The notes: a model not told the origin generated them from the letters alone. A stretch of 64,000 nt of DNA from VAXT01 sp963850415 (GCA_963850415.1 CAWKLE010000002.1:310001-374000), one strand, 5' to 3'; shown: positions 48,449-57,258, counted from the first letter of the stretch. A program made the numbers and translations.

Positions 48449-48880
48449 TCAGGCGATCGCGCCTTCCCGGACGAAGCCCAGCTGGGCCGCGACGGCCATG
48501 TTGTCGAAGTACAGGTTGTCGACGACGATCTTCCCGTCGCGCACCCTGACCAGCTCCATGCCCTTGATCGTGACCCGCTTGCCGGTGGGAGGTAGCTGCG
48601 TGCCGTCCGGCAGTTCGTACGTACCCGCGTGTGTTCCGACGAAGGTCCACTCGTCGGCGAACGTGTCACCCTGCTCCACGAAGCTGTCCACGATGTAGGT
48701 GGCATCCGGGAAGCCCTCCGGCTCCCGGGCGAGTCGCTCGTGGATCGCGCTTCTGCCCTCGAAAGAACCGTCGGGCATCCCCTGCACGGCGTCCTCGGCG
48801 TAGAGCTCCATGCAGGCGTCGAGGTCGCCGGAGTTGTACAGCTCGACGTACTCCTCCAAGAGTTTCCTGTGAGCGCTCAT
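48449..48880 (-). CDS. SnoaL-like (NTF2-fold) protein
   Basis: The 143-residue product starts at the ATG at 48880 behind GAGGAGGCGAG. KLLEEYVELYNSGDLDACME, LYAEDAVQGMPDGSFEGRSA and LPPTGKRVTIKGMELVRVRD are the SnoaL/steroid-isomerase-like pattern of small alpha+beta barrel proteins. Members act as isomerases, cyclases or ligand-binding proteins; here no substrate is indicated. It is the last gene of a four-gene minus-strand operon. Confidence 0.8.
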   Translation of the reverse strand: MSAHRKLLEEYVELYNSGDLDACMELYAEDAVQGMPDGSFEGRSAIHERLAREPEGFPDATYIVDSFVEQGDTFADEWTFVGTHAGTYELPDGTQLPPTGKRVTIKGMELVRVRDGKIVVDNLYFDNMAVAAQLGFVREGAIA

Positions 48881-48929
48881 CAACTCGCCTCCTCTCTGCG
48901 CGCGCACTCGAGCGTGCGGCGCGGTTGCT

Positions 48930-49400
48930 TCACACCTCGTGGGGCACTCGCCCGGCGAGGACACGGCGCATGACCCGGTGGCCGACGTCGGAGGTGGGCC
49001 CGAACATCAGAGGGCACCCTCCGTCGATGACCGTGATCCCGTGCTGCCGGCCGTAGTCGGTGGCCGCACTCGAGACGCTGCTTCCGCCGGCGCCCCAGTG
49101 CATCCACACGTGCTCGATACCGAGCTCGGTGCATTCACGCATGGTGGCCTCGGCTCGCTCCGGCCTGGTCCCGATCACCACTGCCTCGACACCGCCGGGG
49201 ATGGAGCTCAGATCCTTGTAACAGGGATCGCCCTCGACGGCGGCCGCGTTCGGGTTCACGGCGAAGACGTCGTACCCGCGATCTCGCAGCCGGCAGTAGA
49301 CGCTGTTGCTCCCGTGGCTCTTCGGGGCTCGCGAAACCCCGGTGACCGCCACGCGCTTCTTGCTGAGGAACTCCGACGCGGCTTCCTTGACGGGCTGCAT
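48930..49400 (-). CDS. CoA-binding (YccU-like) protein
   Basis: The 156-residue product has the CoA_binding_2 Rossmann pattern: KKRVAVTGVSRAPKSHGSNS, GYDVFAVNPNAAAVEGDPCY, AVVIGTRPERAEATMRECTE and HVWMHWGAGG near the C-terminal part. Proteins of this family bind CoA or acyl-CoA but their role is unknown. The start codon has a GAAGGAGGG site. It sits between the CPBP protease and SnoaL-like genes in one operon. Confidence 0.85.
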   Translation of the reverse strand: MQPVKEAASEFLSKKRVAVTGVSRAPKSHGSNSVYCRLRDRGYDVFAVNPNAAAVEGDPCYKDLSSIPGGVEAVVIGTRPERAEATMRECTELGIEHVWMHWGAGGSSVSSAATDYGRQHGITVIDGGCPLMFGPTSDVGHRVMRRVLAGRVPHEV

Positions 49401-49431
49401 TGAGCCCTCCTTCCTTTCTGCGATCGATGCC

Positions 49432-50247
49432 TCACAGGACGAGCGTGAGGATGAGCACTGCGAAGAACACGCTCTGGGCGCTGTGCACGGCGATCCCGAT
49501 CCAGGCGCTCTGGTACCGCTTCGACGGGTACGCGATCGCGAACGTGTCGATGAGCAGCGTGGACGGCATCATCCAGGGAACGTGCACGTGGTACGCCGCG
49601 AACAGGACGCCGTTCGCGGCCCAGTCGCCACGGCCGAACGCGCGGTTCATGCGCGGCAGAAGAAGCCCGCGGAACAGGAGCTCCTCGCCGAGAACGGTGT
49701 TGAAGATCTGCATGAGGATGATGAGGCCGAACCAGCCCCAGGCGCCGTTCAGGAAGTTCTTGCCGACGGCCGTGTCGAGGAACGAGGCGAGGTCGCGGTT
49801 CTCCGGCACGCCGAAGGTCGGAAGCAGTGCTTCGACCGTGAACAACAGGATCAACGGGATCAGGATCAGCCAGAGCTTGCCGCCGATGCGGCCCGTTTTC
49901 GGGCTCCGCGGTGAACGAAGCCACAGCGCATCGCGCACCTTGGACCAGCGGAGCGTGCCCTGCTCGTGCCAGACGAGAAGCGCAACGAGCACGAACTGCC
50001 ACACCATGCCCGCCGTCAGGAGCAGGAGGAGCGCCTTCACCATCGGGACGTTCCCGGCTCCGCTGAAGTTGTCCTCGAGGGCGGGGGCGACGACCCACGC
50101 CAGCACGCCCATCGGAAGTGCGGCGGCCGCCCACACGCCGAGGATCTGCGCGACCGAGTACTGCTTCACGGCTTGATAGCGATCAACGACTTCCTCCGCC
50201 TCGGCAAATGTCCGCGGGGCGGTTGCACTGATGCTTGCCGTAGACAC
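49432..50247 (-). CDS. CPBP family intramembrane metalloprotease
   Basis: The 271-residue product has six to eight helices and the CPBP/Abi motifs: EE and R in LGEELLFRGLLLPRM, His in FAAYHVHVPWM and a third polar helix near the end. These match type II CAAX protease-like enzymes, which cleave membrane proteins or give bacteriocin self-immunity. The GTG start has AAGGAGG upstream. It is the second gene of the minus-strand operon. Confidence 0.86.
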   Translation of the reverse strand: MSTASISATAPRTFAEAEEVVDRYQAVKQYSVAQILGVWAAAALPMGVLAWVVAPALEDNFSGAGNVPMVKALLLLLTAGMVWQFVLVALLVWHEQGTLRWSKVRDALWLRSPRSPKTGRIGGKLWLILIPLILLFTVEALLPTFGVPENRDLASFLDTAVGKNFLNGAWGWFGLIILMQIFNTVLGEELLFRGLLLPRMNRAFGRGDWAANGVLFAAYHVHVPWMMPSTLLIDTFAIAYPSKRYQSAWIGIAVHSAQSVFFAVLILTLVL

Positions 50248-50259
50248 GATTCCTCCTTG

Positions 50260-51021
50260 TCAGTCGGACGGGCGGATGCCGCGTCGCGAGAGCGCGCCCA
50301 CGATCAGCAGCACTCCGCCGGCCATGAAGATCGCTCCCGCTGCGAGCACGCCGATTGCGATCCACAGCAGGGCCGGGACCTTGGCTCCTAGATCCGCGCC
50401 GACGGACACACCGGGGCGCGCATCGGCGTTCATCACGACGACTGTCCACGAGCCGTCCGTCGGATCCCACACGAGGTTCTGCGCCCCGGGACCGGTCGCC
50501 GAGGCAACCCAGAACTTCTGCGTAGCCGGGGCGGATGCGGAGTGGCTCCCCTCGACGGCTTTCACCTTGTTCTGCCAGAAGTCGGAGATGACCGTATGGC
50601 TCACTCCGCCGAGGTAGCGAGCGACGTCCGAGGAAGGACCGATCCCGACGAATAGCGTCCCGTCCGGGCTCGTCGGCGTCACTCGGATACGAACCTTGCC
50701 CAGTACGTCCGGCGCGTACAGCCAGCCGACCCCGGACGACCCGAGGTTGGTCGGCTCGGTCGCCAGTGCCGACCCGGCCGTGGAGAAGTGGTGAACGTCG
50801 GTCGTGGCATAGCCCCCGTCGCGCTGCGTGCGGTCGGCCCACAGGGCGGTTCCTCCGGCGCCGAGGAGCCCTAGCGAAACCAGGACCAGAATCGAGCCGA
50901 CCACGAGCGCTGTGATGCGGCCCACGGTCCATTGCGACGAGCCGTTCGTGGCCGGCGGCCGGGGGTGTGGGTCTGCCGCGCCGACAGCGAGCCCTCCTTT
51001 GGGCGGCCGCGTGATCGTCAT
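50260..51021 (-). CDS. membrane protein with extracytoplasmic domain
   Basis: The 253-residue product, from the ATG at 51021 with GGAGGTGAGG upstream, has a first helix (TALVVGSILVLVSLGLLGAG, about 33-52), an extracytoplasmic domain of about 140 residues and a second helix (LLWIAIGVLAAGAIFMAGGV). The outer domain has SDVARYLGGVSHTVISDFW and NLVWDPTDGSWTVVVMNADA, a pattern seen in several actinobacterial two-helix proteins without known function. It heads the operon with the CPBP protease. Confidence 0.72.
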   Translation of the reverse strand: MTITRPPKGGLAVGAADPHPRPPATNGSSQWTVGRITALVVGSILVLVSLGLLGAGGTALWADRTQRDGGYATTDVHHFSTAGSALATEPTNLGSSGVGWLYAPDVLGKVRIRVTPTSPDGTLFVGIGPSSDVARYLGGVSHTVISDFWQNKVKAVEGSHSASAPATQKFWVASATGPGAQNLVWDPTDGSWTVVVMNADARPGVSVGADLGAKVPALLWIAIGVLAAGAIFMAGGVLLIVGALSRRGIRPSD

Positions 51022-51262
51022 CGCCCTCACCTCCTGTCTCCGGGCGCACCCGGGGAGCGAATATGCGAAAGCCTCGCGCCGATGACAGGAATTCGCATGA
51101 TCAATCTTGGTCAGACGCACGCACCGCGGCTGGGGCTTTCTCGCGAGCTTGGTCGGCTTCAACATCAGCCCGCTCAGATTCCATCGATCGCCTATCTCCC
51201 GTCTATGGCTCCCGCGTGGGGCGGGGAGCACGATGGAGGTGTCAATGAGCAAAGGAGATGTC
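51022..51262. other. 240-bp divergent spacer
   Basis: It separates the minus-strand operon from the exported-protein gene at 51263 and should hold both promoters. A plus-strand GCAAAGGAGATG Shine-Dalgarno lies at its right end. No strong palindrome or TANNNT at leaderless distance was seen. Confidence 0.5.
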
Positions 51263-51790
51263 ATGAAGAGATCACTCATATTCGTCGCAGGAGCCGTGCT
51301 TCTCGCTGCAGCCGTTCTCGGGTCCGTTCGCTTGTTCTCGGGATCGGGCCCATCCTCAGCCGCAGCGTCGTCGGCGCCGAGGCCGTGCGGGGATGTCGCG
51401 CTGTACGGTCACGTCGAGTCGCTCACGCGCAGGGGAGACCACTTCGAGCTGCGTTTCGATCCAGCGTGGTTCCTCAGTGGAGTGACGGCGAGCCGGGCCG
51501 CCCTCGAGGACACGGGCTCGAGTGACGTTCCGAACGACAACTACATCGTCGAAGAGGGTCACCGGCTGCTCACCTACCTGCTGCCGGCAACCGCCGACAT
51601 CAGGGTCCTCAGCCGGACGGGAGAGCTCCCCGGCACGGGGTTCCCCTCGACCGCGATCACTGCGTCCCAGTTGGCTCAGCTCGTCGACGGCCAAGAGCCG
51701 GTCAAGCTGGCCGAGTCCCTCGAGTCGGGCTTCTGGATGCGCGCGAAGATCGACACCGTCTGCTCCCTCCAGCAGCAGTACCGCCCGTAG
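51263..51790 (+). CDS. exported protein of unknown function
   Basis: The 175-residue product starts at the ATG at 51263 (MKRSLIFVAGAVLLAAAVLG) behind AAAGGAGATG. A signal peptide or anchor helix is followed by a Ser/Ala-rich linker and a domain with two Cys (APRPCGDVALYGHVESLTRR and IDTVCSLQQQYRP) likely joined by a disulfide. No family recognised. It is followed by a strong terminator. Confidence 0.62.
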   Translation: MKRSLIFVAGAVLLAAAVLGSVRLFSGSGPSSAAASSAPRPCGDVALYGHVESLTRRGDHFELRFDPAWFLSGVTASRAALEDTGSSDVPNDNYIVEEGHRLLTYLLPATADIRVLSRTGELPGTGFPSTAITASQLAQLVDGQEPVKLAESLESGFWMRAKIDTVCSLQQQYRP

Positions 51791-51800
51791 GTCCCCCTAA

Positions 51801-51833
51801 CCGTGTGACGCTTCGTTCCGGAGCGTCACACGG
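51801..51833 (+). terminator. 12-bp hairpin terminator
   Basis: CCGTGTGACGCT (51801-51812) and AGCGTCACACGG (51822-51833) pair perfectly around a 9-nt loop, followed by AACTTTC. It separates the accessory block from the next gene. Confidence 0.75.
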
Positions 51834-51873
51834 AACTTTCGGCTCGAGGCCCGTCTCGCGTGACGGTCCGCAC

Positions 51874-51879
51874 TAGTCT
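51874..51879 (+). promoter_or_regulatory. -10 hexamer TAGTCT, leaderless geometry
   Basis: TAGTCT ends 6 nt before the GTG at 51886; no ribosome-binding site. Confidence 0.45.
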
Positions 51880-51885
51880 TCGCGC

Positions 51886-52461
51886 GTGGGCGAGCTCTCC
51901 TGGTGGATGTCGCCGCACCCGGACTGGGAGCCGATCGAGGACTGGCCTCAGGAGGTGCCGGTCGTGCGCTACGAGACCGAGGACGAGGTCGTGCTCATCG
52001 ACCCGTTCCTGCCGCCCGAGGGCGTCTTCGACCCGCACGGGAAGCCGGTGCGCGTTCTGCTCACGCAGGGCGCGCACTTTCGGGGCACGGCCGACTTCGT
52101 CGAGCGCTTCGGCGCCTCGGTCTGGACGCCTCCGCGAGCCGTGTGGCGGAAGATTCCCAACCCGGCGACGACAGACGAGCTCCCGCCGGGCATCGAGGCG
52201 ATCGAGCTCGACGGCGAGCCGCAGCAGGTCGTCTTCTTCATCCGCGAGCATTCCACGCTCGTCGCCGGTGACGTGCTCAGCGGGACGAGCGGCCGGCTGC
52301 GCGTCTTCGTCGACGAGGCCGACCCTGCGCTGCTGCTGCCGGCGCTCGAAGCGCTCGCCGACCTCCCGATCGAGCGCGTGATCATCCCGCACGGTGACGC
52401 GATCGCCGAGGGGGGTGCGGCCCGCATTCGCGCTGCTGTTGCCGAGGCCCGGCGCGGCTAG
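51886..52461 (+). CDS. metallo-beta-lactamase-fold-like protein lacking the metal motif
   Basis: The 191-residue product follows the layout of MBL-fold hydrolases (PVVRYETEDEVVLIDPFLPP, LLTQGAHFRGTADFVERFGA, REHSTLVAGDVLSG, RVIIPHGDAI). The usual HxHxDH is replaced by QGAHFRGT, so the first metal ligands are missing, while the later Asp and His are kept. It may be a degenerate, non-catalytic or differently metallated member. It has its own terminator upstream and leaderless-type promoter. Confidence 0.65.
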   Translation: MGELSWWMSPHPDWEPIEDWPQEVPVVRYETEDEVVLIDPFLPPEGVFDPHGKPVRVLLTQGAHFRGTADFVERFGASVWTPPRAVWRKIPNPATTDELPPGIEAIELDGEPQQVVFFIREHSTLVAGDVLSGTSGRLRVFVDEADPALLLPALEALADLPIERVIIPHGDAIAEGGAARIRAAVAEARRG

Positions 52462-52541
52462 GCCGGGAGACTTGCCTACCGCGCGATCACGGGGAGTATC
52501 CTTGTCCGCAATTGCGCCTGAGAGCTAGAGAGGGAGGAAGT

Positions 52542-53759
52542 ATGCGTTCAGCGTGGAGACGAACCGCGATCGTTGGACTTGTGGGCACGGCGCTCTTCGT
52601 GATCGCCGCGTGCGGCGGCGGGTCGAAATCGTCGAGCTCGAGCAGCAATACGACGACCGGGACGTCAGGCACTCCGCAGATCGACGCCGCCAACTTGCCG
52701 GTGGACTTCTCGGAGATGGCCAAGCTCAAAGGCCTTGCGAGCGAGGGCAAGGGAATGATCGGGGTCCTGCTCCCCGACACGACGACGTCGGCGCGGTACG
52801 TCCAGTACGACGCGCCGTTTCTGAAGAAGGCCTTCGAGACCGCTGGGCTCTCTTCCGACCAGTTCAAGATCGACAACGCCCACGGCAGCACCAGCACGAT
52901 GCAGCAGCAGGCCGAGGCTGACATCACCGCCGGCGCGTCGGTGCTTCTCGTCGATCCGCTCGATCCGGGATCGGGAGCGGCGATCGAGTCGAAGGCCGAG
53001 TCGCAGGGCGTGAAGGTGATCGACTACGACCGCCTCGTCACCGGCGGCCCGAAGGATCGCTACTACGTCAGTTTCAACAACGTCGACGTCGGCAAGCTGA
53101 TCGGGCAGGGCATGGTCGACTGCCTCGGTGCGTGGAAGGTCAGCAAGCCGAACATCCTCGTGATGAGCGGAGACCCGAAGGACAACAACGCGAAGCTCTT
53201 CGCGCAGGGCTACAACGGTGTCCTCAATCCGAAGTTCTCCGACGGCTCCTATGTGAAGGCCGGCGCGCCGGCGGGCACGTGGGATCCCCCAACCGCGGCC
53301 ACGGAGTTCGAGCAGCAGTTCACCGCGCATCCAACGATCAACGCGGTCGTGACGCCGAACGACGACAACGCGAACGCGGTCATCTCGGTGCTGTTGAAGA
53401 ACAAGGTCAAGGCGGACACGTTCCCGACCACCGGTCAGGACGCAGCCCCCACGGGCCTTCAGAACATCCTCAAGGGCTACCAGTGCGGAACCGTCTACAA
53501 GCTCCCGTACGCCGAGCCGCAGGCGGCTGCAGCGCTCGCTCTCTTCCTGCGGGCGGGCAAGACCCCGCCTTCGTCGCTAGTGAACGCGACGACGAAGGAC
53601 ACGACGCTGAACGCGGACATCAAGTCCGTGTACACGAAGCCCGTCTGGGTGACGAAGGACAACATGAATGACACGGTGATCAAGGACAACGTGATCCCGA
53701 TCAACCAGATCTGCGGCGGCAAGATGGCCCAGGTCTGTAAGGACAACGGCATCCAGTAG
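52542..53759 (+). CDS. sugar ABC transporter substrate-binding lipoprotein (XylF/RbsB type)
   Basis: The 405-residue product has a lipoprotein signal (GTALFVIAACGGG, lipobox Cys), a Ser/Thr-rich linker and a periplasmic-binding protein type 1 fold: IGVLLPDTTTSARYVQYDAP, QQQAEADITAGASVLLVDPL and NDDNANAVISVLLKNK. D-xylose-type binding proteins are the closest in pattern; the sugar is not determined. Start at the ATG behind AGGGAGG. A strong hairpin separates it from the ATPase gene. Confidence 0.88.
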   Translation: MRSAWRRTAIVGLVGTALFVIAACGGGSKSSSSSSNTTTGTSGTPQIDAANLPVDFSEMAKLKGLASEGKGMIGVLLPDTTTSARYVQYDAPFLKKAFETAGLSSDQFKIDNAHGSTSTMQQQAEADITAGASVLLVDPLDPGSGAAIESKAESQGVKVIDYDRLVTGGPKDRYYVSFNNVDVGKLIGQGMVDCLGAWKVSKPNILVMSGDPKDNNAKLFAQGYNGVLNPKFSDGSYVKAGAPAGTWDPPTAATEFEQQFTAHPTINAVVTPNDDNANAVISVLLKNKVKADTFPTTGQDAAPTGLQNILKGYQCGTVYKLPYAEPQAAAALALFLRAGKTPPSSLVNATTKDTTLNADIKSVYTKPVWVTKDNMNDTVIKDNVIPINQICGGKMAQVCKDNGIQ

Positions 53760-53770
53760 GGCCGGCTGGG

Positions 53771-53801
53771 CCGGGCCCCGCCCTCGTGGGCGGGGGCCCG
53801 G
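53771..53801 (+). terminator. GC-rich hairpin between binding protein and ATPase
   Basis: CCGGGCCCCGCCC (53771-53783), loop TCGT and GGGCGGGGGCCCGG (53788-53801, one extra G) form a 13-bp stem with a bulge. There is no T-tract. It lies at the same place as the hairpin in the peptide transporter (after the binding-protein gene) and probably protects or attenuates the mRNA. Confidence 0.75.
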
Positions 53802-53834
53802 TTCACCGGCGCACGAACGGGTAGAAGGGACGCG

Positions 53835-54620
53835 ATGACGAGCACCGAGAACGGCGCCGATCCCCTCCTTCGCCTCGAGGGCGTTTCGAAGAACTTCGGC
53901 CCTGTGCAGGCGCTCTCGGACATCGATCTCGAAATTCCGGCCGGCCAGGTGACCGCACTCATCGGCGACAACGGGGCCGGCAAGTCGGTGACGATCAAGA
54001 CGATCGCCGGGATCCATGCGCCCGAGCACGGGAAGATCTTCTGGGAGGGGAAGCGGGTCCGAATTCGCACGCCTCGAGAGGCCGCCGCGCTCGGAATCGA
54101 GACGGTCTACCAGGATCTCGCGCTCTGTAACAACATGGACATTGTGCAAAACATGTTCCTCGGGCGTGAGCGCCTGAACGGACGCGTGTTCCTCGACGAG
54201 GAGTCGATGGAGAAGGCTGCTGCGGAGACGCTCGCCAGCCTGCGGGTGACTACCGTGCGCTCGATCCGCCAGCCGGTCGCCTCGCTCTCGGGCGGCCAGC
54301 GGCAGTCCGTCGCGATCGCGAAGGCGGTGCTCTGGGACGCGAAGCTCGTGATCATGGACGAGCCGACCGCAGCGCTCGGCGTCGCTCAGACGCGGATGGT
54401 GCTCGACCTTACGCGCCGGCTCGCCGACCAGGGCCACGCGGCCCTGTTCGTCTCCCACAACATGAACGACGTCTTCGAGGTCGCCGACCGCATCATCGTG
54501 CTCTACCTGGGCCGGGTCGTCGCCCAGCGTTCGGCGTCGGAGCTCGACCGGCAGATCGCCGTCGACCTGATGACGACGGGCGCCTCCGAACGCCTTGCCA
54601 AGAACGGGGACAGGGCCTGA
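53835..54620 (+). CDS. sugar ABC transporter ATPase, single-domain (XylG-like)
   Basis: The 261-residue product has Walker A GDNGAGKSVTIKT, signature LSGGQRQSVAIAKA, Walker B LVIMDEPTAALG and VSHNMNDVFEVADR. Most CUT2 sugar ATPases are about 500 residues with two nucleotide-binding domains; this one has a single domain and would act as a dimer. The permease gene overlaps its stop codon. Signature residues fit import of pentose or hexose. Confidence 0.9.
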   Translation: MTSTENGADPLLRLEGVSKNFGPVQALSDIDLEIPAGQVTALIGDNGAGKSVTIKTIAGIHAPEHGKIFWEGKRVRIRTPREAAALGIETVYQDLALCNNMDIVQNMFLGRERLNGRVFLDEESMEKAAAETLASLRVTTVRSIRQPVASLSGGQRQSVAIAKAVLWDAKLVIMDEPTAALGVAQTRMVLDLTRRLADQGHAALFVSHNMNDVFEVADRIIVLYLGRVVAQRSASELDRQIAVDLMTTGASERLAKNGDRA

Positions 54621-55915
54621 TGGCCAAGTTGGACGAAACCGTCGGCACACCTGAGCCGGACGAGCAGACGGAACAGGCAGCTCGCAAGGCCGAGCTCGCG
54701 GTCCCGGCCGAGATCACGGCGGAATCCGTCGGCGACTACTTCAGGTCGTCGTTCGCACGGATCAAGGCAGGCGAGAGCGGGGTCCTGCCCGTCGTCGCGG
54801 GCCTGCTCGTGGTCACGATCTTCTTCGCGTCCCTCGACTCGAAATTCCTCACCGCGGGCAACCTCGTCAACCTGCTCGTGCAGGCTGCCGTCTTCAGCCT
54901 GCTCGCGATGGGCGAGGTCTTCGTCCTGCTGCTCGGGGAGATCGACCTCTCGGTCGGGTTCGTCGCCGGCCTCGGTGGCGTGATCATGGCCGATCTCGCG
55001 AGCCCGGCTCACGGCTGGCCGTGGTGGTCTGCGATCACGGCTGCGCTCCTGGCCTGCGCCGGGATCGGGATCCTTCAGGGCTCGATCATCACGCGGATCG
55101 GCCTGCCCTCGTTCATCGTCACGCTCGCCGGCCTTCTCTTCTGGCAAGGCGTGCTCCTGAAGATCCTCGGCAACGGTGGGACCATCACGATCCAGGACGA
55201 CACGATCAACAACATCGCGAGCGCGAATATCCGGCCGCTCACGGGCTGGATCCTCATGCTCGTGCTCGTCGCGATCTTCGGCCTCACGCTCTGGCGGCGC
55301 GACTCGAAGCGCCGTAAAGCCGGGCTCGTCGCTCCACCGCCGGCGGTCACCCTGCTCAAAATTGGCGGCGCTCTGGCAGGTGGGGTCGCCCTCGTCCTGC
55401 TCTGTAACCACGATCGCGGCGTCCTTGCGCCGGTCAGGGGCGTGCCCTGGGTCGTGCTCCTCGTCGTCGGCGTACTCGTCGTTTGGACGGTCTTGCTCGG
55501 CCGGACGAAGCTGGGGCGCTTCTTCTACGCGATCGGCGGGAACGCCGAAGCTGCGCGCCGGGCCGGCGTCAGTCTGGCGACGATCCGAACGGTCGCGTTC
55601 ATGCTTTGCAGCCTCACCGCGGGCATCGCGGGCATCGTCTACACGTCGCGGCTGCGGTCGATCTCGACGTCGATCGACGGTGGCACACTCGTTCTCTACG
55701 CGGTTGCGGCCGCGGTGATCGGAGGCACGAGCCTGTTCGGCGGCCGGGGAAAGGCGATCCACGGCGTGCTCGGCGGGATCGTGATCGCCGCGATCTACAA
55801 CGGCATGGGCCTGAGGGGGTACACGGCCGCGTCGCAGTTCATGGTCACGGCGGTCGTCCTTCTGGCAGCGGTGACGATCGACGCGCTCTCGCGGCGCGGC
55901 CGCGTCGAGACGTAA
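54620..55915 (+). CDS. sugar ABC transporter permease (XylH-like)
   Basis: The 431-residue product has about ten helices and the CUT2 permease pattern: FLTAGNLVNLLVQAAVFSLL, AMGEVFVLLLGEIDLSVGFV, GLPSFIVTLAGLLFWQGV and the C-terminal GGTSLFGGRGKAIHGVLGGI. The N-terminus has about 60 cytosolic residues. A loop with basic residues separates helices 6 and 7, as in xylose permeases (about 430 residues). The ATG overlaps the ATPase stop. Confidence 0.9.
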   Translation: MAKLDETVGTPEPDEQTEQAARKAELAVPAEITAESVGDYFRSSFARIKAGESGVLPVVAGLLVVTIFFASLDSKFLTAGNLVNLLVQAAVFSLLAMGEVFVLLLGEIDLSVGFVAGLGGVIMADLASPAHGWPWWSAITAALLACAGIGILQGSIITRIGLPSFIVTLAGLLFWQGVLLKILGNGGTITIQDDTINNIASANIRPLTGWILMLVLVAIFGLTLWRRDSKRRKAGLVAPPPAVTLLKIGGALAGGVALVLLCNHDRGVLAPVRGVPWVVLLVVGVLVVWTVLLGRTKLGRFFYAIGGNAEAARRAGVSLATIRTVAFMLCSLTAGIAGIVYTSRLRSISTSIDGGTLVLYAVAAAVIGGTSLFGGRGKAIHGVLGGIVIAAIYNGMGLRGYTAASQFMVTAVVLLAAVTIDALSRRGRVET

Positions 55916-55977
55916 CTCGTACTAGGAATTCAGGCCGTCGCGCGGTACATTCGGCCTCGTCTCCAGGAGGGGAGAAC

Positions 55978-57258
55978 ATGCGGAAGCGGTGGATCGTTTC
56001 GATGCTCGTGGGCGTCGGCCTCGCGCTCTTCCTGGTGCCTGTCGCGTTGGCGGACGTCACGGAGTTTCCGCTCCCGCACGCCGAGAGCCGCCCGTATACG
56101 ATCGTCGCCGGGCCTGACGGGAACCTCTGGTTCACGGAGTCCATGCGCGGGACGATCGGGCGCATCACGCCGGCGGGCACGATCACGGAGTTTCCGCTCG
56201 AGTGGCAGGACGGCGGGCCGTACGGGATCACGGTCGGCGCGGACGGCAACCTGTGGTTCACCGAGCGTTTCCGCGACCAGATCGGAAAGATCACGCCGCA
56301 GGGCCAAATCACCGAGTACCCGCTCCCGACTCCGGACGCGCAGCCCTGGGACATCACGGCTCTTCCCAACGGCGATCTCTGGTTCACCGAGGAGAACGTC
56401 GATCAGGTCGGCCGCATCACGCAGAACGGGACGATCGATGAGTACCCGAGCGGGATCGGCCAGTTTCCGACGTTCATCGCAACCGGGGCGGACGGAAACG
56501 TCTGGTTCACCGAGGAGATCGGGAACGACATCGTTCGGCTCGATCCCAGCAACCCCACCGACCAGACGGAATTTCCGCTCACCACCGAGCAGGCGCTTCC
56601 CTGGGACATCAGCCCGGGGCCTGACGGCAACCTCTGGTTCACGGAGCTCGCGGGCCGGAACGTCGGGAAGATCACGCCGCAGGGAGAGATCACGGAGTAT
56701 CCGGTCCAGGGCGACCTCGGGATCGCCGGGATCGCTGCGAGCCCGTCCGGGGACAGCTTGTGGTTCACCGAGAACGACTCGGGCGACGTGGGGGAGATCT
56801 CGGTCGACGGCGTCGTGGGCGACAAGTTCTTTACCGGCCAGTATCCGTTCGGGATCACCGCGGGGCCGGACGGGAACATGTGGTACTGCGTCGGGTTCGG
56901 CAACGCGATCGGGCGTGTGAATCTCGGGCCTCCTCCACCTCCTCCGCCTCCTCCTCCGCCTCCACCTCCGCCTCCGCCGCCTCCTCCGCCGCCGCCACCA
57001 CCTCCGCCTCCACCACCACCACCTCCACCACCTCCGCCCCCACCACCACCGCCGCCCACGAGGTGCGTCGTCCCACGGGTGATCGGGCTCAACCTGGGCC
57101 GCGCCAGGGTTCGTCTCCGCTCGAGCCATTGCCGAGTCGGCCGCGTCCTTCGCCGCCATGCCGCTGGTCGACCCGGTCGCGTGATTGCTCAGCGCCCGCG
57201 ACCCGGAGCGGTCAAGCCGGTCGGCTTCCCGGTCAACCTCGTCGTCAGCCGCCACTAG
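55978..57258 (+). CDS. secreted Vgb-like beta-propeller with polyproline linker and PASTA domain
   Basis: The 426-residue product has a signal peptide (MRKRWIVSMLVGVGLALFLV, about 1-26), then a virginiamycin-B-lyase-like propeller of seven repeats, each with DGNLWFTE or a variant (about 27-315). 43 consecutive prolines (56929-57057) follow, and a single PASTA-like domain (about 361-426) with two Cys (RCVVPRVIGLNLG, SSHCRVGRV). The propeller may act on a cyclic depsipeptide or simply bind; the PASTA part suggests wall binding. The run of prolines makes it dependent on EF-P. Confidence 0.8.
   Translation: MRKRWIVSMLVGVGLALFLVPVALADVTEFPLPHAESRPYTIVAGPDGNLWFTESMRGTIGRITPAGTITEFPLEWQDGGPYGITVGADGNLWFTERFRDQIGKITPQGQITEYPLPTPDAQPWDITALPNGDLWFTEENVDQVGRITQNGTIDEYPSGIGQFPTFIATGADGNVWFTEEIGNDIVRLDPSNPTDQTEFPLTTEQALPWDISPGPDGNLWFTELAGRNVGKITPQGEITEYPVQGDLGIAGIAASPSGDSLWFTENDSGDVGEISVDGVVGDKFFTGQYPFGITAGPDGNMWYCVGFGNAIGRVNLGPPPPPPPPPPPPPPPPPPPPPPPPPPPPPPPPPPPPPPPPPPPTRCVVPRVIGLNLGRARVRLRSSHCRVGRVLRRHAAGRPGRVIAQRPRPGAVKPVGFPVNLVVSRH
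56929..57057 (+). repeat. 43-codon proline tract
   Basis: All codons are CCN in frame, mostly CCT, CCA and CCG rather than the CCG/CCC expected for this genome. The plus strand is a pyrimidine-rich run with low complexity, prone to slippage. Its length should vary between strains. Confidence 0.9.

Noticed and set aside
56403..57092. Polyglycine frame opposite the propeller-PASTA gene
   Set aside because: It is only the complement of the proline tract; no start signal or second domain.
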